Positions 11,045 through 23,352 of a stretch of 64,000 nt of DNA are shown here, piece after piece (position 1 is the first letter of the stretch; each line of letters begins with the position of its first letter). A program made the translations under genes and the position numbers. Location: assembly GCF_958450345.1 (NCBI RefSeq), contig NC_088780.1, positions 135,298,226-135,362,225 of the forward strand, written 5' to 3'. The notes beneath the pieces are model-generated. The model did not search any database. It was not told the DNA's origin and was given only the letters and a program-made list of their open reading frames with translations. Origin of the DNA: Calliphora vicina. Taxonomy: Eukaryota > Arthropoda > Insecta > Diptera > Calliphoridae.

Positions 11045-12135
11045 ATATATGAGGCATTTCATGTCAAGTGAACCAACGTTTGAAATCGATGTCTTCCGAT
11101 CGGAATTTGCACCAAGGTTAGTTCTATTGGATAGTAACTCAGACACAATTCTTCAATAAGATCGGTCGAGAACTCCCTAAGTTTGATGGGGTCTAAATTT
11201 GACATTTTGGCCAAGCTGGTGTTTTATCTTATCCATGTATATTATTACCTATTGTTCTTAGCAAAATGTGTCCCAAATAGCTTAGATAGCTCTTTCTTCA
11301 ATCTTTAAAAAAAAATTTTAATATTTTTTTTCCGAAATCAAAAACATTTTTGACTTTTTTTTAATGGGCCCTTTTTTTCTTAAAATAAAGCTTAGATATT
11401 TTCCTTGAAGACCTATTTGGTCGCTTAGTGGGATGCGAGTGGGATATCTATCAAAATAAATATTTTGTAACTCAAAACATACAAGTTTTGACTTTTTTTG
11501 CAAAATCAAAAATTTTGTTGACTTTTTTTCAAAATGGACCCTTTTTGAAATTTTTTTTATCTCAAAAAAAGCTTGGGTCTATTCCTTTAAGACCTATTTG
11601 GTCGCTTAGTGGGATTCGAGTGGGATATCTAGCAAAATAAATATTTTGTAACTCAAGACATACAATTTTTGACTTCTTTTTCAAAATCAAGAATTTTTTG
11701 ACTTTTTTTCAAAATGGACCCTTTTTGCAACTTTTTTTTAGCTCAAAAAAAAAGCTTGGGTCTATTCCTTTAAGACCTATTTGGTCGCTTAGTGGGATGC
11801 AAGTGGGATATCTATCAAAATAAATATTTTGTAACTCAAGACATACAATTTTTGATTTTTTTTTGCAAAATAGAACTTTTTTTCCAATATGGGCCCTTTT
11901 CCAATTTTTTTTTGCTCAAAAGAAAGCTTAGGTCCATTCCTTTAAGATAATTTTGGACTCTTAGTGGAATGCGAGTGGGATATCTATCAAAATATATATT
12001 TTGTAACTCAAGAAATAGAAATTTAAAATTTTTTTTTTTGCAAAACCGAAATTTTTTTACAATTTGGGCTCTTTTGCTCAAAAGAAAGCTAGCGTCTTTT
12101 CCTTTGAGACCTATTTGGTCGCATAGTGGGAAATT
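11045..12135. repeat. tandem array of 160-183-bp units
   Basis: The phrase GACCTATTTGGTCGCTTAGTG (or decayed forms) occurs at 11410, 11591, 11774, about 11946 and 12107. Spacing is 181, 183, 172 and 161 bases. Each unit continues with GGGATATCTATCAAAATAAA and a T-rich run with CAAAATGGACCCTTTTT. The leading part (11045-11290) contains AAATCGATGTCTTCCGATCGG, which also borders the relatives at 25.9-26.3 kb and 28.8-29.1 kb; those carry one or two units. Non-coding. Confidence 0.75.
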
Positions 12136-12504
12136 TTGATAAAATTTTGCACAAATTAGTTCTAAGTACTCGGAAATTATAGTGTAAAGTGTGGCGAAAA
12201 TCCGGTAACATTTGTTTCTAGTTCCCATAAAAGGCCCCCTCAGAAAATGACTTGAATATTCATAATCTATATATAAATAAAAATCAAATATCGTTCGTTG
12301 GTAATTGCATCAGTTGAGAACAGCTGGACCGATTTGGATATTTTTTTCCTTAAATTGACCATGCCCTGTTTTTTTAAATTTATCTAAATTCGTAGTAATC
12401 CAATATAAGTTTTTACTTTTTTTCGATATATCTAAAATCGCAGTACGCCAGGACCGATTTGGCTAATTTGCTTTTAAGTGTTCTCAGTAATCGACAAACA
12501 GAAA

Positions 12505-13515
12505 GAAAAATTATTCACGCCCACTAATACGCCGACTTATCAAATATATCTGCAATTATGTGACCAAAGATATGGATGTGATTCTAGTTAGTGCGGAGAA
12601 TTCCAACGAATGTATTACAACGAGTTGATCGACCATATACAACATTGACTAGATTTTTTGAAATGTGCCGGAGTGATGAATTGGCCCAAACGCTGCTATA
12701 CTACGAAATGCTATAGAATAGAAACAAGGAAATCGAATTCCGGAGGAACTGGAAAAACTTTTTTGATCGCGTTGATTTTGGCAGAATGATATTGCACTTG
12801 CTTCATCAAGAATTGTAGCTACGTTATTGGAAGTCGGTCGAACTGCTCATTCAGCACTCAAGTTGCCACTGAATATGCAAATCAATGAATGACCAACATG
12901 CAGCATTTCCAAGAACAGTTCGCGATAGCCAAAGTTTTGCAGCAAAGCAAACAGATCGTTTGGTATGAGTGTACAATGGCGCATAAAAAGTCTTTGGAGG
13001 CATTAGAGAATACCTTGCAAGATTTACGAAACAATCAAAGACGGTTTGGTGCTGCGATGATTCTGTTGACAGGTAATATTCGGCAAACATTGCCAGTGAT
13101 TTCACATTCAACGCCAGCCAATAAAGTCGTCCGTTTTGTAGAAACAGGTCAGGAAACTCAAATTTACTGTGAACATGGAGAAGCATTTTCCAAACAATTG
13201 CTGGACATTGGCAATCCTGCTTGACATTTCGATCAGCTGCAATCAATATCCCTTCGCTTTCTGCAAATTCACCGAATCAAAACCCGAACTCATCCGAAAA
13301 GTTACACAAAATTACAAAAATCATAGCTTGATGTCGACAAATTGAATTTTACTATTCAAAGTGAAATTGCCGTTTGACATTTCGATCAGCTGCAATCAAT
13401 ATCCCTTCGCTTTCTGCAAATTCACCGAATCAAAATCCGAACTCATACGAAAAGTTACACAAAATTACAAAAATCATAGCTTGATGTCGACGAATTGAAT
13501 TTTACGATTCAAAGT
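12505..13515 (+). pseudogene. Helitron Rep/Pif1-like helicase remnant
   Basis: Pieces in shifting frames resemble Helitron helicase. AAILRNAI-EKQGN and TQVATEYANQ are weak. The open stretch 12889-13224 is clear: QEQFAIAKVLQQSKQIVWYE, then CTMAHKKSLEALENTLQDLR, then FGAAMILLTGNIRQTLPVI. These match the Pif1/RecD-like motif II-III neighbourhood (normally a DEC motif and a G-D-FRQ-LPV block). Here the DE motif reads YE and the GD reads GN, so two key acidic residues are lost. The Walker A region near 12740 (GGTGKT expected) is broken. Downstream, ELNFTIQSEI-like remnants sit in a duplicated block. Many stops and frameshifts; non-functional. Confidence 0.8.
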
Positions 13516-13526
13516 GAAATTGCTGT
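13221..13526 (+). repeat. 153-bp tandem duplication in the Helitron remnant
   Basis: The block starting TTGACATTTCGATCAGCTGC at 13221 repeats at 13374, a period of 153 bases. The two copies differ at only a few positions (AAAACCCGAACTCAT against AAAATCCGAACTCAT; CGACAAATTG against CGACGAATTG). The unit covers the helicase region reading ESKPELIRKVTQNYKNHSL. It is a local duplication that post-dates insertion of the Helitron. Confidence 0.85.
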
Positions 13527-13830
13527 CTTAGATTTATATGAGCGCCTGTCGATAAAAGTCAACGTGTGTGTTACGACTCACACACAATCGACCTCGACCG
13601 AGAACCAAACCCAATAACCAGTACATCACAGATGCCACTACAATAATACATTTCCTACAAGACTAAAAGTCCTGGGGTCATAGGATCCCCGCTGTACCTG
13701 ATAAGACTCAGGTCAGCTTCGAACTTAAAAATATTAAGTTCTTTCCAGAAATGAGGTCCGTGCACATCGGAGCCCCGGTTTCGCCCCTTGAAGCCTTGTC
13801 AGTTAGCCACTCCAGTTGTATAATAATCAA
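13527..13830. other. GC-richer unassigned block
   Basis: Between about 13600 and 13800 the base composition rises clearly above the surroundings (CCTGGGGTCATAGGATCCCC, CATCGGAGCCCCGGTTTCGC). Both strands contain stops in all frames. It may be the tail of the Helitron or a fragment of another element. I do not recognise it. Confidence 0.4.
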
Positions 13831-15440
13831 CATCATCTTCTAATCAATGAAGGTGATGAGATCATCACACCCGGAGTATTTACAGAAGGCACCAACTGGG
13901 AGTTCTGACATAGGCACATGAAAAATATATGGTTGCTCATATCAATTTCTTTGCCTACCACTTGTTCTAGATGCGTAATTGATCCCATGTTTTTTGCTAA
14001 TATAAATTCTATATTTGAAACAACTAAAACGCATAACCAGCCGTATGCAACCAACATAATGCTACCTGAATGTTTTCGATTAATTAAAACAAGTACCAAA
14101 TTGTTAAGATTTAAAATTTGTATTTCAAAACATACGAATGTCGCGTTCTTGACCATGGAAAAGGCCATATGTAATTTATAAACTACTGGTCAAATTTCTC
14201 TAAAACTTGGAATGTATATAGAAAAAGAGTTGTAATTTCAGTAGATTGTATTTGAAGATATGAGTTATTACAACAAACAGTGTGCCAAATTACAACAATT
14301 TCTGAAATTTTGATTTTCAATCGCAGGTAGGGAACTGAAGAACATTTGTAAACATTTTTTTATATTTAGCACATCAATTGTACAGGCTTTCACACAAAAA
14401 ACAACAGCTTAATTCCCAAACATCTTTTATGAAAACTATTTCGTATACCAAACCACCTGATTGACAAAATCCGTACCTCTTAAATAAAACTACCAGAGAT
14501 TAACTAAAACAATTAAACAATAACCACAATTCCCTGTAAAAATCTTCTCAATAAAAGTTAAGTAACATTTTTATTAAGTAAAATAAAAAAGAAACACTTG
14601 CATTTTAAAAGTTTTAAATGACACAACAATCATGCATCACTTTGAATGTTTTTTATTTTTCATTTCTTTAATCTTTTAATTTAATTACTTTAATGACATC
14701 GATTGCATTTAAGACATGGTTGGTTGTACGTACACACAACTTACATAAATTTTTAATTCTGCAGGAATTTGTTTGCATTTCTTTAACAACATTTTGCGTA
14801 AACCACCACCACCTCCACTCCGGAGTCATTATTTAAACTTTCAACTGCATGTTGGAGATTAAAATCAACAAACCACACACAAGTCTCGTTTGCATCCTTA
14901 AGTTAAGCAGAAATAAAAACTAAAAGATGCAAAAAGAAAAGAAGAAATAAGTTAAACAAGTTTTAGCCATTGAATTTCCGCTTGTAATTGTTGTTGTAGA
15001 TGTTGCTTTCTTGTATTTGGGCGATTTCACCTTGAAAGGATGAATAAATGGATGCCTGAATGATGATGGTTGCATAATATTAACGCATTTAAAAGTCAAT
15101 AAAAGAAATGAAGAAAACTATTTTTTAAATGAGTTTATGGTAAGAAAAATTTCCAAAAACTTTGAGAATTTCCAGATACTTACATACTTAATTGTATTGG
15201 TAGAAAATATTTTTACACACAGTGAAACCATTTGGAAAGTAAAAGATAATATATATTGAATTTTTTAATAAATTGTAATAACATTACAAGATTTTTTATA
15301 TCTTAAATGGAATTTAAGGTCAATTCTCAACCGATCTTTGTACAATATGAAGATCAATTATGTTCGCTTTCCCTACATACAATAATTTATATGAAAGATT
15401 TCTATTTATTTAAGAGCTTCCTGTATTTTAATTAAAATAA
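13831..15440. other. intergenic, nothing recognised
   Basis: AT-rich DNA. Opposed short ORFs at 13833-14181 overlap on both strands without a recognisable domain. No RNA gene or transposon end is evident. Confidence 0.4.
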
Positions 15441-15444
15441 AACA

Positions 15445-15800
15445 AGGTGTGTGTGAGATATGACCATGCCCTCAAATCGCACCTGCAGAATGTCCAATGA
15501 GTTGTTGAAACCACATGTAGTTAGGCCAAAAGAAGTTGGTAATCACTGACCTATGGCGCTCACCGTTGACGGTGATGGATTGGCCGACGTAATTCTTAAA
15601 GAAATATAGGCCAAAATCTACGACAAACTGTGACTTGGTATCGTGGATTGTGGATTGGTATCGTTCCAAATTCGAAAAATTTGTATGTTGACGTACCCAT
15701 TCATCCAGAAATCGGCCTTATTGTCGAAGATGATTTTTTGATGAAAATTAGTGTCAGTCTCCAAATGCTCCAGGGCCTATTCAGAGATCACGAGACCGTT
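15445..15800 (-). pseudogene. mariner-like transposase fragment (reverse strand)
   Basis: Reading the minus strand from about 15800, ALEHLETDTNFHQKIIFDNK, then FWMNGYVNIQNFRIW, then GLYFFKNYVGQSITVNGERH and TNFFWPNYMWFQQ. This is the central part of a widespread insect mariner-like transposase, where the first catalytic Asp sits in an FSDEAHFW block and the second in a WFQQDGA block. Here the first block reads FDNKADFW and the second reads WFQQLIG, so both catalytic Asp contexts are damaged. The N-terminal DNA-binding region, the C-terminal catalytic residue and both termini are missing. It is a different lineage from the mariner copies at 23, 45 and 56 kb. Confidence 0.8.
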
Positions 15801-15849
15801 ATTTATATTTATAATCTCTAAATCTGTAAAAAATTATTTCAATTTTGTT

Positions 15850-16560
15850 TTTTTTTATGAGATCAATTAAGGACTGATCATCGTAAAATTGAATGAAGTA
15901 ATTTATAAAAAACAATTTTTTTGCAATTTTTCTCAAGAACCGAAAACAACAATTATTCTTGAAATTTCAAAGGAAAAAAGCCATCACAAGAAAATATCGG
16001 AGAGTAATGTCAAGCATACCATTTGGATCGTCTTCAACTACATATATTTTCATAAAATAACATGCTTTTCCTGATTTTTATTTTTTTGTCAAAAATAATT
16101 GTTATTTTTTTATTTTTTCCAAAGAAGAAGAAACAGGGACCGTAACAATTATGACATTTATAACAAAAATCACAACATAACTGTTATTTTCTAATTTTTT
16201 TTTGTCAAAAATATTGTCGGATTTTTTTTTATTTTTTGTCAAGTAAATTCTCAGCAAGTTGTTAAGTTTTCCCTAATTTATTTGACACGTAAAAAATATA
16301 AGGTAGACATATTATATATCAATGGATAGAGGATTTTGTCTACTTTTCAGAAATGTATAATCCTGTTGACAAGTAAAAAATTCATGGAATAGTTTTTTGA
16401 AAAATATGACAAAAAATGCTTTTTATTGAATTTTGCATAATACACATTTTTTAAATTGAAATAAAATTTTTATTTATGAATGGTTTTTAATGAAATTTCT
16501 CAGTTAAGTAGATTTTTCTATTTAAAATGGAAAAATAAAAACAAATTTTGAAATTAGTTA
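15850..16560. other. intergenic, nothing recognised
   Basis: T-rich and A-rich DNA with several TTTTTTGTCAAAAAT phrases (about 16085, 16205). No gene or clear transposon end. Confidence 0.4.
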
Positions 16561-16564
16561 TCAA

Positions 16565-17460
16565 GTATCCCGCAATTCCCAAAAAAATCTTGAAAAATCC
16601 CAAAAATGGTATTTTTTCGTTTTTTGGCTATAATATCCATACCAGGGGCGGGGTTATCGGAACCCTTTACAAAATAATTAAGAACTTATTAGGCCATCTA
16701 AACTAGGTTACTATATTTTGATATCGATTACGCGATTTGAGAATTTTTGCTCTAAAGTTGTATTTTACATAAAAAATAGGCATTTTTTGAATAGACCTGA
16801 TCCCGTTGGTATAAAAAATTATAAATGTTCTTGTCATTTAAAATATTTGGCGTAAAGTTAGCTTTTCAAAAAGTACAAATTCATTATTCATTAGAAATTT
16901 TTTAGATAACTTAAAAAGAATAAAAGTACTTTTTTCCCAAAAAAATTGCGAAAAATCGACTTTTTTAATTTTTTTTAATTCAAATGCATGTAACTTTGGA
17001 CTCAGTCATGATTTTTAAACACTTCTTTCTTTATTTGATATATTCATCTATTGTTAATCCTATAAAAGAAAATTGGATAAAAAGGGGGTCTTATTTGGAA
17101 CCGCGGTCACCAAAAAACTGGAGTAGGGTGGGTAAAAATGTTGAAAATTAAATTTTCAAATGCGAATATCTCCTAAGCTATAAGAAATAATTGATAGTTT
17201 TATGTAGTGCTCGACGAGGAGATTCTATATGTGTAAGTTTTTTTAAATCGGAATACAAACGAAGTAATAGGATCATTTTAAAAATTGAACATACCCGAGG
17301 TGTCCTACTTTGGGAACCCCTGGTCCCGGTCCTGGTGGGCTCATGAGGTCCAAACTCGACTACACTTCCTCTTTGCGCATGTGAAATTTCATTCAAATCG
17401 GCGTAAGGGTTTAGAAGTTACAGAGTTATTTCCCTCTTTTTTTATTCTCATACCACTGTG
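16565..17460. repeat. dispersed repeat ending in CACTGTG
   Basis: The left part (TCCCGCAATTCCCAAAAAAA, then CCCAAAAATGGTATTTTTTC) matches 59697-59760. The right part (17290-17460, with ACCCGAGGTGTCCTA, GGGCTCATGAGGT and ACACTTCCTCTTTG) matches 39943-40121. The right terminus is ATACCACTGTG, CACTGTG at 17454-17460, followed by cagcg. No coding capacity. Confidence 0.6.
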
Positions 17461-17535
17461 CAGCGGTCATAAAACGTATTCGGACCTATGATGCTGTTTC
17501 TATTATATACAAGGTGCTAAAACTAGTTTGCCTTG

Positions 17536-17782
17536 CACAGAGAAAACAGATTCGTGATAGCAACCGAATTTGTTGCCAATCGAATGATTCGGTTGCACAC
17601 ATAGAATTTTTCAGTTCTAACAACAGAAAGTCAGTTGATAAAGAAGAATTTCAGTTAAGGCAACCAAACTTTAGTTACCACTTCCAAAATATTGTAGCCA
17701 CAACTGTAAAATTCGGTCACTAAGATAGAATCATTCGATTGGCAACAAATTCGGTTGCTATCACGAATCTGTTTTCTCTGTG
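17536..17782. mobile_element. 247-bp palindromic MITE
   Basis: Near-perfect terminal inverted repeats of about 55 bases. The left arm begins CACAGAGAAAACAGATTCGT and the right arm reverse complemented is the same, extending through GCAACCGAATTTGTTGCCAA and CGAATGATTC. The centre holds a short ORF with no domain. Flanks do not give an unambiguous target duplication. A second element with a CACAGAAAAAA start is at 36733-36966. Confidence 0.8.
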
Positions 17783-17789
17783 TGCTATT

Positions 17790-18085
17790 GCTGGTTCCAT
17801 GAGTTCCAATATACAGGACTTTTGATATCTATATTAAATCACCTCTGCTAAGTCAGCTCTAAGACTCAAAGAACCAGGCGGAATGAAACATAATCATACC
17901 ACCTTGCAAGCAAAAAAAAATTATTTAAGTATTTTTGCAAGGCAACTACGAAAAAAATTGCCGAACGTAGGGATCGCTTTTTTTAAATTTTTCGTTATAT
18001 CTTTGGCATTTACAGTCGGACCTTAAAGTATGATATATGTATGAATGTGTTGTCTCGAGAAGGCCAATGTTTTGACAGAAATCAC
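17790..18085. other. intergenic, nothing recognised
   Basis: Short intergenic stretch without supported features. Confidence 0.4.
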
Positions 18086-18089
18086 ACGA

Positions 18090-18262
18090 CTTTATTTCAT
18101 GGCGATCGGTTCATAATTAGTCATAGCTCCTTATAAGGCCAACTTCCGAAAATCATTCACAAAAAAAATTATTGAAATTAAATAAAAAAAGTGTTTTGCT
18201 CATTTACTCAGTGTAGCGTATTATATGGTCGGTCTTTAGCGACATACTTTCGTACTTGCTTA
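18090..18262 (-). mobile_element. terminal fragment of the second DINE-like subfamily
   Basis: GCGATCGGTTCATAATTAGT and CATAGCTCCTTATAAGGCCA lead into TATTATATGGTCGGTC, a short gap, and GTACTTGCTT. This is a degraded version of the hairpin end seen intact at 42689-42726. Confidence 0.55.
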
Positions 18263-18264
18263 CA

Positions 18265-21200
18265 TTAAAATATTTAAAAAAATCAAGAATTCAAAATTTT
18301 TAAAAATTCGAAGGTTTAACAAATGCACTTGTCTAAAATCGAAAAAAGTCGAAAATTCGACGTTGTGATAGGACCCTCACAGAAACATAGAGCGAAAACT
18401 AGAATAAAACTCAAACAAAAAAATTATTCAAAATAATTACACATACGAGTGTTGTTGTTGTTTTCACATAGATTTTTCTACTAATAAATTCTCAGCACAT
18501 AGGTTTCTCATAACTGAGTTAGGTTTTTGACAGGAGAGTTTCCTATCTATTCTCTATGATAGGACCGTTAAGCTCGAAATACCAAAGCGTTTGACAGTTT
18601 AAATTGTAATACGACTGAAACGAAGTTTATTGTTATGTTGAAATTTAATTTCACCTCTTATTGGAGGTGTCAAGTAAATCTAAATATATTTTGCTTTCAG
18701 ATAAATTTCGGGATGTATGAATACCATTAAAATTGGTGTCTAGTGAAAGCGTTAATTTAGCTTGATACCAAAATTAGGTGGGCATAAAAATATGCTAAGG
18801 ACTAACAATTTTATCAACCAAATATATCCTTAAATGTTGTACATTATGTTTCGAATTTGAAAGTATTGAAAAATCAATGAAGCATTATTTTTTGATAAAC
18901 TTACATAAATTGTGTCTTTTGTAAGTAATATGAAGGGAAATTATTATGAATGTTAAGACCTGAACGATTTTAATTTTTTAACCAACTTTGATATATACAT
19001 AATTTTGTCGTCACCTGAAATTTTTTAACATTTTTAAATATTCAAGATTTTTACTATTGATGAAATCGTGAATAAAATTAAATTATAAATTTTTATTTAC
19101 AATGTATTTCAGTAATAAATACTTTAACAGTTCCAAGAAAATTACATATATGAAATCTCAAACAATAAATTTATTTTTAAAGACTTTTTTAAATTTTCTA
19201 CTTTAAATCAATATGAAAAATTATTAACGCGAACAGAAATATGGGTAATTCTAATTCTTGTTGTCCAAAATATCGAGCGAAATGAGGGTATATCGTACGT
19301 GACATAAAACGGAAGTAATTTTAAGGTACATGTAGATATATGCGAAAATTTTCGAATCGTGAGAGGCGTTATGTTTTCTTTTAATTTCTTACACTTAACC
19401 AACTATTTTTTCTTTAAAATCCGTCATATTTAAATAAAAACAATTTTTGGATTATTTTATAATAAATAAAATTTAATATCATACGTGACATACCGTACGC
19501 GACAGATTTTTCTCTTATAGTAAAACAATATATTCAAATCATCTTGAAAAAAAGTTTCTAGGGTTTTTGTTGTCATTCTCGTGGAAAAGCTTGTTATAGG
19601 AACAAATGTTGAAAATATTTAAAAAAAATAGTTTTAATCAAATTCTCCAAAAATTTTGATTTTTCGAAAAAATTTTGCTCCATAAAACTTTTATTCATCA
19701 ATGGAATAAAAATTCAATATTTTCTTCGAATAAGACTGAAATGATTTTTAATTTACCTTTAATGAGGCAACATTTTTGGGAACAAAACCTTTAAATATTT
19801 TTCACTTAATCAACTCATAACATTTAAGACCTAGTTCGAGATAGTTGTCGGACAAATTTTATTACGGATCATTTGAGTGGTATTCTTAAACCCAATGCTC
19901 AAAAAAAAATATTCCTCCAGATACTCTAATGGACAATTAATAGTGTTTTCGGATGGTCGAAAAAAAATTCTTTAAAAAATAGCACTTAACTAATTCTCTA
20001 AGAGCATTAAAAAATTTAAAAAAAATTCTGAATTGTTTTGCCTAAACATTTTAGTAAAACTTTAATTCAAATTACATGGAATTTAAATTAAATTTGATTG
20101 CAAGAAACAGCAAAAAAATCCTTAGCAACATAAAAAATAATTAAATTTCAAGATTTCCTCTTAATACTTCTGTAACCATAATTTTAATAGCATTGTTATT
20201 GATTTTTTTTCGTCTACCTTATTCAAATTACGAAATAATCAAAAAAAAAAAACAACTAATTTATCACTTTCCTGCCTCAGAAGCCTTTGAAAAGCTTCAA
20301 GTTACAAGTTTTTGAGGGAAATTGAAATTTAAATATCTATTGAGCCCAAATCAAATATTTATTGGCTGATTATTTTTGGTGAATTTTATATTATGACAGA
20401 TTTAAAGCAAACAGCAAAACAACCAAAGATTATTATATCACGTTCCATTTAATTTACATATTTCTTAACTTTATTATTATCCGAACAAGCAGAAGCACAC
20501 CAACGAGGCAGATAAAAACCCAACGAAAGAAAAAACACAGTTTATAATCGAAAATTACATGATCACGAATATTTATCTATTGTTTTAGCTTAATTTTAGC
20601 TGATTTCCTTTAAAAAAAATTATATTTTTTTCCATTTATTTTTTTTTTTGTTAAGGAACAAAGAAAATCGTGATTAAACCAAAAAATTTAAAAGAAATTA
20701 TTTTCATTTTTTTATTTATTCATCTTTATTTCACTACAATTCTTCAGTTAACACACAGCAGAGTTTTTATTGGCAAGACACTGCCAAAGCCTTTGGCAAA
20801 TACCAAAAGCAAATAAATGGCCAAAAACATACACGAACGTTTAAGACCTCTACAGAAAATAAAATTAATATTTTATTTCGATTTTGTACATTGAAGAGCC
20901 ACTTCAGTTGAAATTGAGCTTAAAAGAGCAATGAAATGCTATTGTTATTATTACGGAGAGCAATGTTTTATAGAGACTTTTCTATGAATGAAAATAATAC
21001 GTCTAAAATTAATAGAAATTAACTGTAACTGTAGTAATTTTGGGTGCTTTAGTTTAAGGTAGTGAATTGGGTTCATAGTACCTACAAACTTAAGTACTTA
21101 CGAGTATTTGAAACAGTAGCTGATAAATGAATGAGTAATGAGAAGGGAATATAAAGTAGTTTTAATCTGTTTAAGGTGACCATATTATAATTGTAAATTT

Positions 21201-21895
21201 TAAATATTTACCAATCACCCCTATCGTGAAAAACATGTGAAATTTATGTTCCCATGAAATATCCATTTCCCTCGAAGGGAAAATTGCTAACGTGATATTC
21301 CCCTTAACCTTTCATTCACAATAGTTGATTTTGTTCGTAGCAGCTGTTTATTGTTTACAAAATTGCTTTTAAAAATTTCACAACATGGGAAATTTTTTCA
21401 CATGAACAAAGTTTATGCGAAAAATGGGAAATGGGAACATATTTCATGTGAAATAATGATTCGCGATATGGGTGAATATATTTTTTCAGTATTGAAAAAT
21501 ACAAAGAATAAACAATCCAGTTAACAGAATTTACAATGAATATTACTATTAGCATTACTTATTTGCGGTATAATTCTCTGCTCGTTTGGAGGAACTAGGT
21601 AACTCCATTTTTTGAAAACACGATAAAAATACTTTTTAAACATATTTCACTAATTATTTATATATGAATTTATCTTATTATGCATGCGCATTAAACAAAA
21701 CATAATTTTAAATAATGTTAAAGATTTCTGATTCCATTGCACTCATTTTAACTTGTTTTTTTTTCGAAAAATCGAGTTACCTAGTTTTAACTTTTTTTCC
21801 ATTTATTTTTAAATTTTACGGTAGGTCATCATTTGTGAAAAAAAAACATTAACCATTTGAATCAGCACGTTAATTTAGCCGTTTTTTACAAAAAC
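18265..21895. other. long AT-rich intergenic stretch
   Basis: No gene recognised. A TACGTGACA/TACGCGACA motif occurs three times within 19290-19505 (about 19295, 19484 and 19495). Bases around 18715-18800 share a GATGTATGAATA-CATTAAAAT phrase with 5200-5230, so part is repetitive. Short ORFs such as the minus-strand one at 21355-21555 have no domain. No RNA genes seen. Confidence 0.4.
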
Positions 21896-21899
21896 AATT

Positions 21900-22150
21900 A
21901 AAAAAGTATGGTCGGACATCAAGCAAAGACAGTTTTCTTTTAAAATATCAATAATTTATATTCGTAAATTATTCGATTTTCGGAAGTGGGCCTTATATGG
22001 GAGCTATGACCAATTATGGACCGATCACCATGAAATTAGGTAGGTTGATTTGTGTATATACCAACATTTATGCATATTAAAGTGATTTTCGGTAGCGGGT
22101 CTATATGGGAGTTATGTGAGGCGATTAAAAGGTGCCAGTTTGTCTCGTAC
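21900..22150 (+). repeat. second-subfamily DINE-like fragment
   Basis: Starts AAGTATGGTCGGACATCAAG and continues ATTTTCGGAAGTGGGCCTTA, GGGAGCTATGACCAATTATG and GGACCGATCACCATGAAATT. These blocks are shared with 42780-42870 and, inverted, with 58620-58690. Truncated on the right. Confidence 0.6.
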
Positions 22151-22154
22151 CCTT

Positions 22155-22465
22155 CATTTACACATGATAGTAAATTTTTGAAAGTTGAAAATACATCGAA
22201 ATGTTTACATTTTGTTATAGTGTCTACACATGCAAGTAAAAGAAAAAAGAATGATGTCGCCAAAAAACCACAAATATTAACAAATTACAGCGAATTAAAT
22301 AAATAAACCTTTTAAATATCGGCTACTTTTTTTATTTTTATTAATTACAACAAAGTATTCTGGGAAATGTTAACAATTTTATTAATAAAAACTCAAAAAA
22401 GTATCGAAAATCACTGTGCAGCTAAATTCACTTTTGCTATCTAAAATCATTCAATCAAAAAATAT
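22155..22465. other. intergenic, nothing recognised
   Basis: AT-rich DNA between repeats. A short plus-strand ORF (22052-22306) begins inside the preceding repeat and has no domain. Confidence 0.4.
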
Positions 22466-22469
22466 TTAA

Positions 22470-22885
22470 TACTAGCTGAACCCGGTCCGTATTACTGGCC
22501 CTTAGAAAACGTCTGTTTTATATTGCATTTCGATCCAACCAATGAATTCAAAAATTCAATAGGATAATTAACGGCTTGTTCTTCGTTCATTACTGTGTCA
22601 ATCGATTTGTATTTAATGTTTCGCAATGCTCTTTCAATTATATTTGGTTATTGAGCTTGTTTTTTATTAAAAGTGGAATGCGGAGAGTTATTTAAAATAT
22701 TATTTTTTATAATAGATTTCATATGGAAAATTCTTATTCATGCACCTAATTTGAGTAATCAAAATTGTTTATCACAGACCGAAAATCAAAAATCTGTAGC
22801 CCAAAAGGCTTTTCTGAAGATTCCGTGAAAATTTCATCAAAATCGGTCCAGCCATTTTTGGGTTCATGCGGATCATACATATACA
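22470..22885. repeat. probable non-autonomous retroelement remnant
   Basis: Left wording ACTAGCTGAACCCGGTC and right wording TCAAAATCGGTCCAGCCA are phrases common at the two ends of widespread insect SINE/RTE-related repeats (general knowledge). About 415 bp; no intact coding frame. The right end abuts the mariner remnant at about 22905. Confidence 0.4.
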
Positions 22886-23352
22886 CATCCATTTTTATGA
22901 AATACTTTTCATTAGCAAAAAAAAGTTTGAAAACCAAGAATTGGAGGCATTACTCTATGAAGATTGTTGTCAAACTCAAGCTGGCAAAATCATTGGAAAG
23001 CACCAGGTTTCAACCAAAAGCATGAAAATTGAATACCATACGAATTGAAGCTGAGAGACCTTGAAAGACGATTTTGTGTGTCTGAAATGCTGCTTGAACG
23101 CTATAAAAGAAAATCATTTTTGAACCGAACCATTACTTGTGATGAAAAAGCCCGCCCAGATCTTTACCTGTAACCTATACCGAACGCAACTGATTTGTTT
23201 GAAGCGAGGATTGGCCGAAAAATGCCCAGAATATGCGGCCAGATATGAAACAGTCATATTCCATCAAGACAGCGCTCGGTCACATGTTGATATACCTGTT
23301 GAAAACTATTTAGAAAGAAGTGGTTGGGAAGTTTTGCTTCACCCGCCTTATA

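Larger units (their letters stand above)
12266..13526 (+). mobile_element. decayed Helitron
   Basis: The putative 5' end is TCTATATATAAATAAAAATC, preceded by A as in Helitron A/T target sites. It is followed by CGTTCGTTGGTAATTGCATC and GAGAACAGCTGGACCGATTT, wording typical of insect Helitron 5' regions (recognised from general knowledge, not searched). Rep/helicase-like coding remnants follow. The 3' terminus (hairpin plus CTRR) was not found, so the end given is the last recognisable coding homology. Confidence 0.65.
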
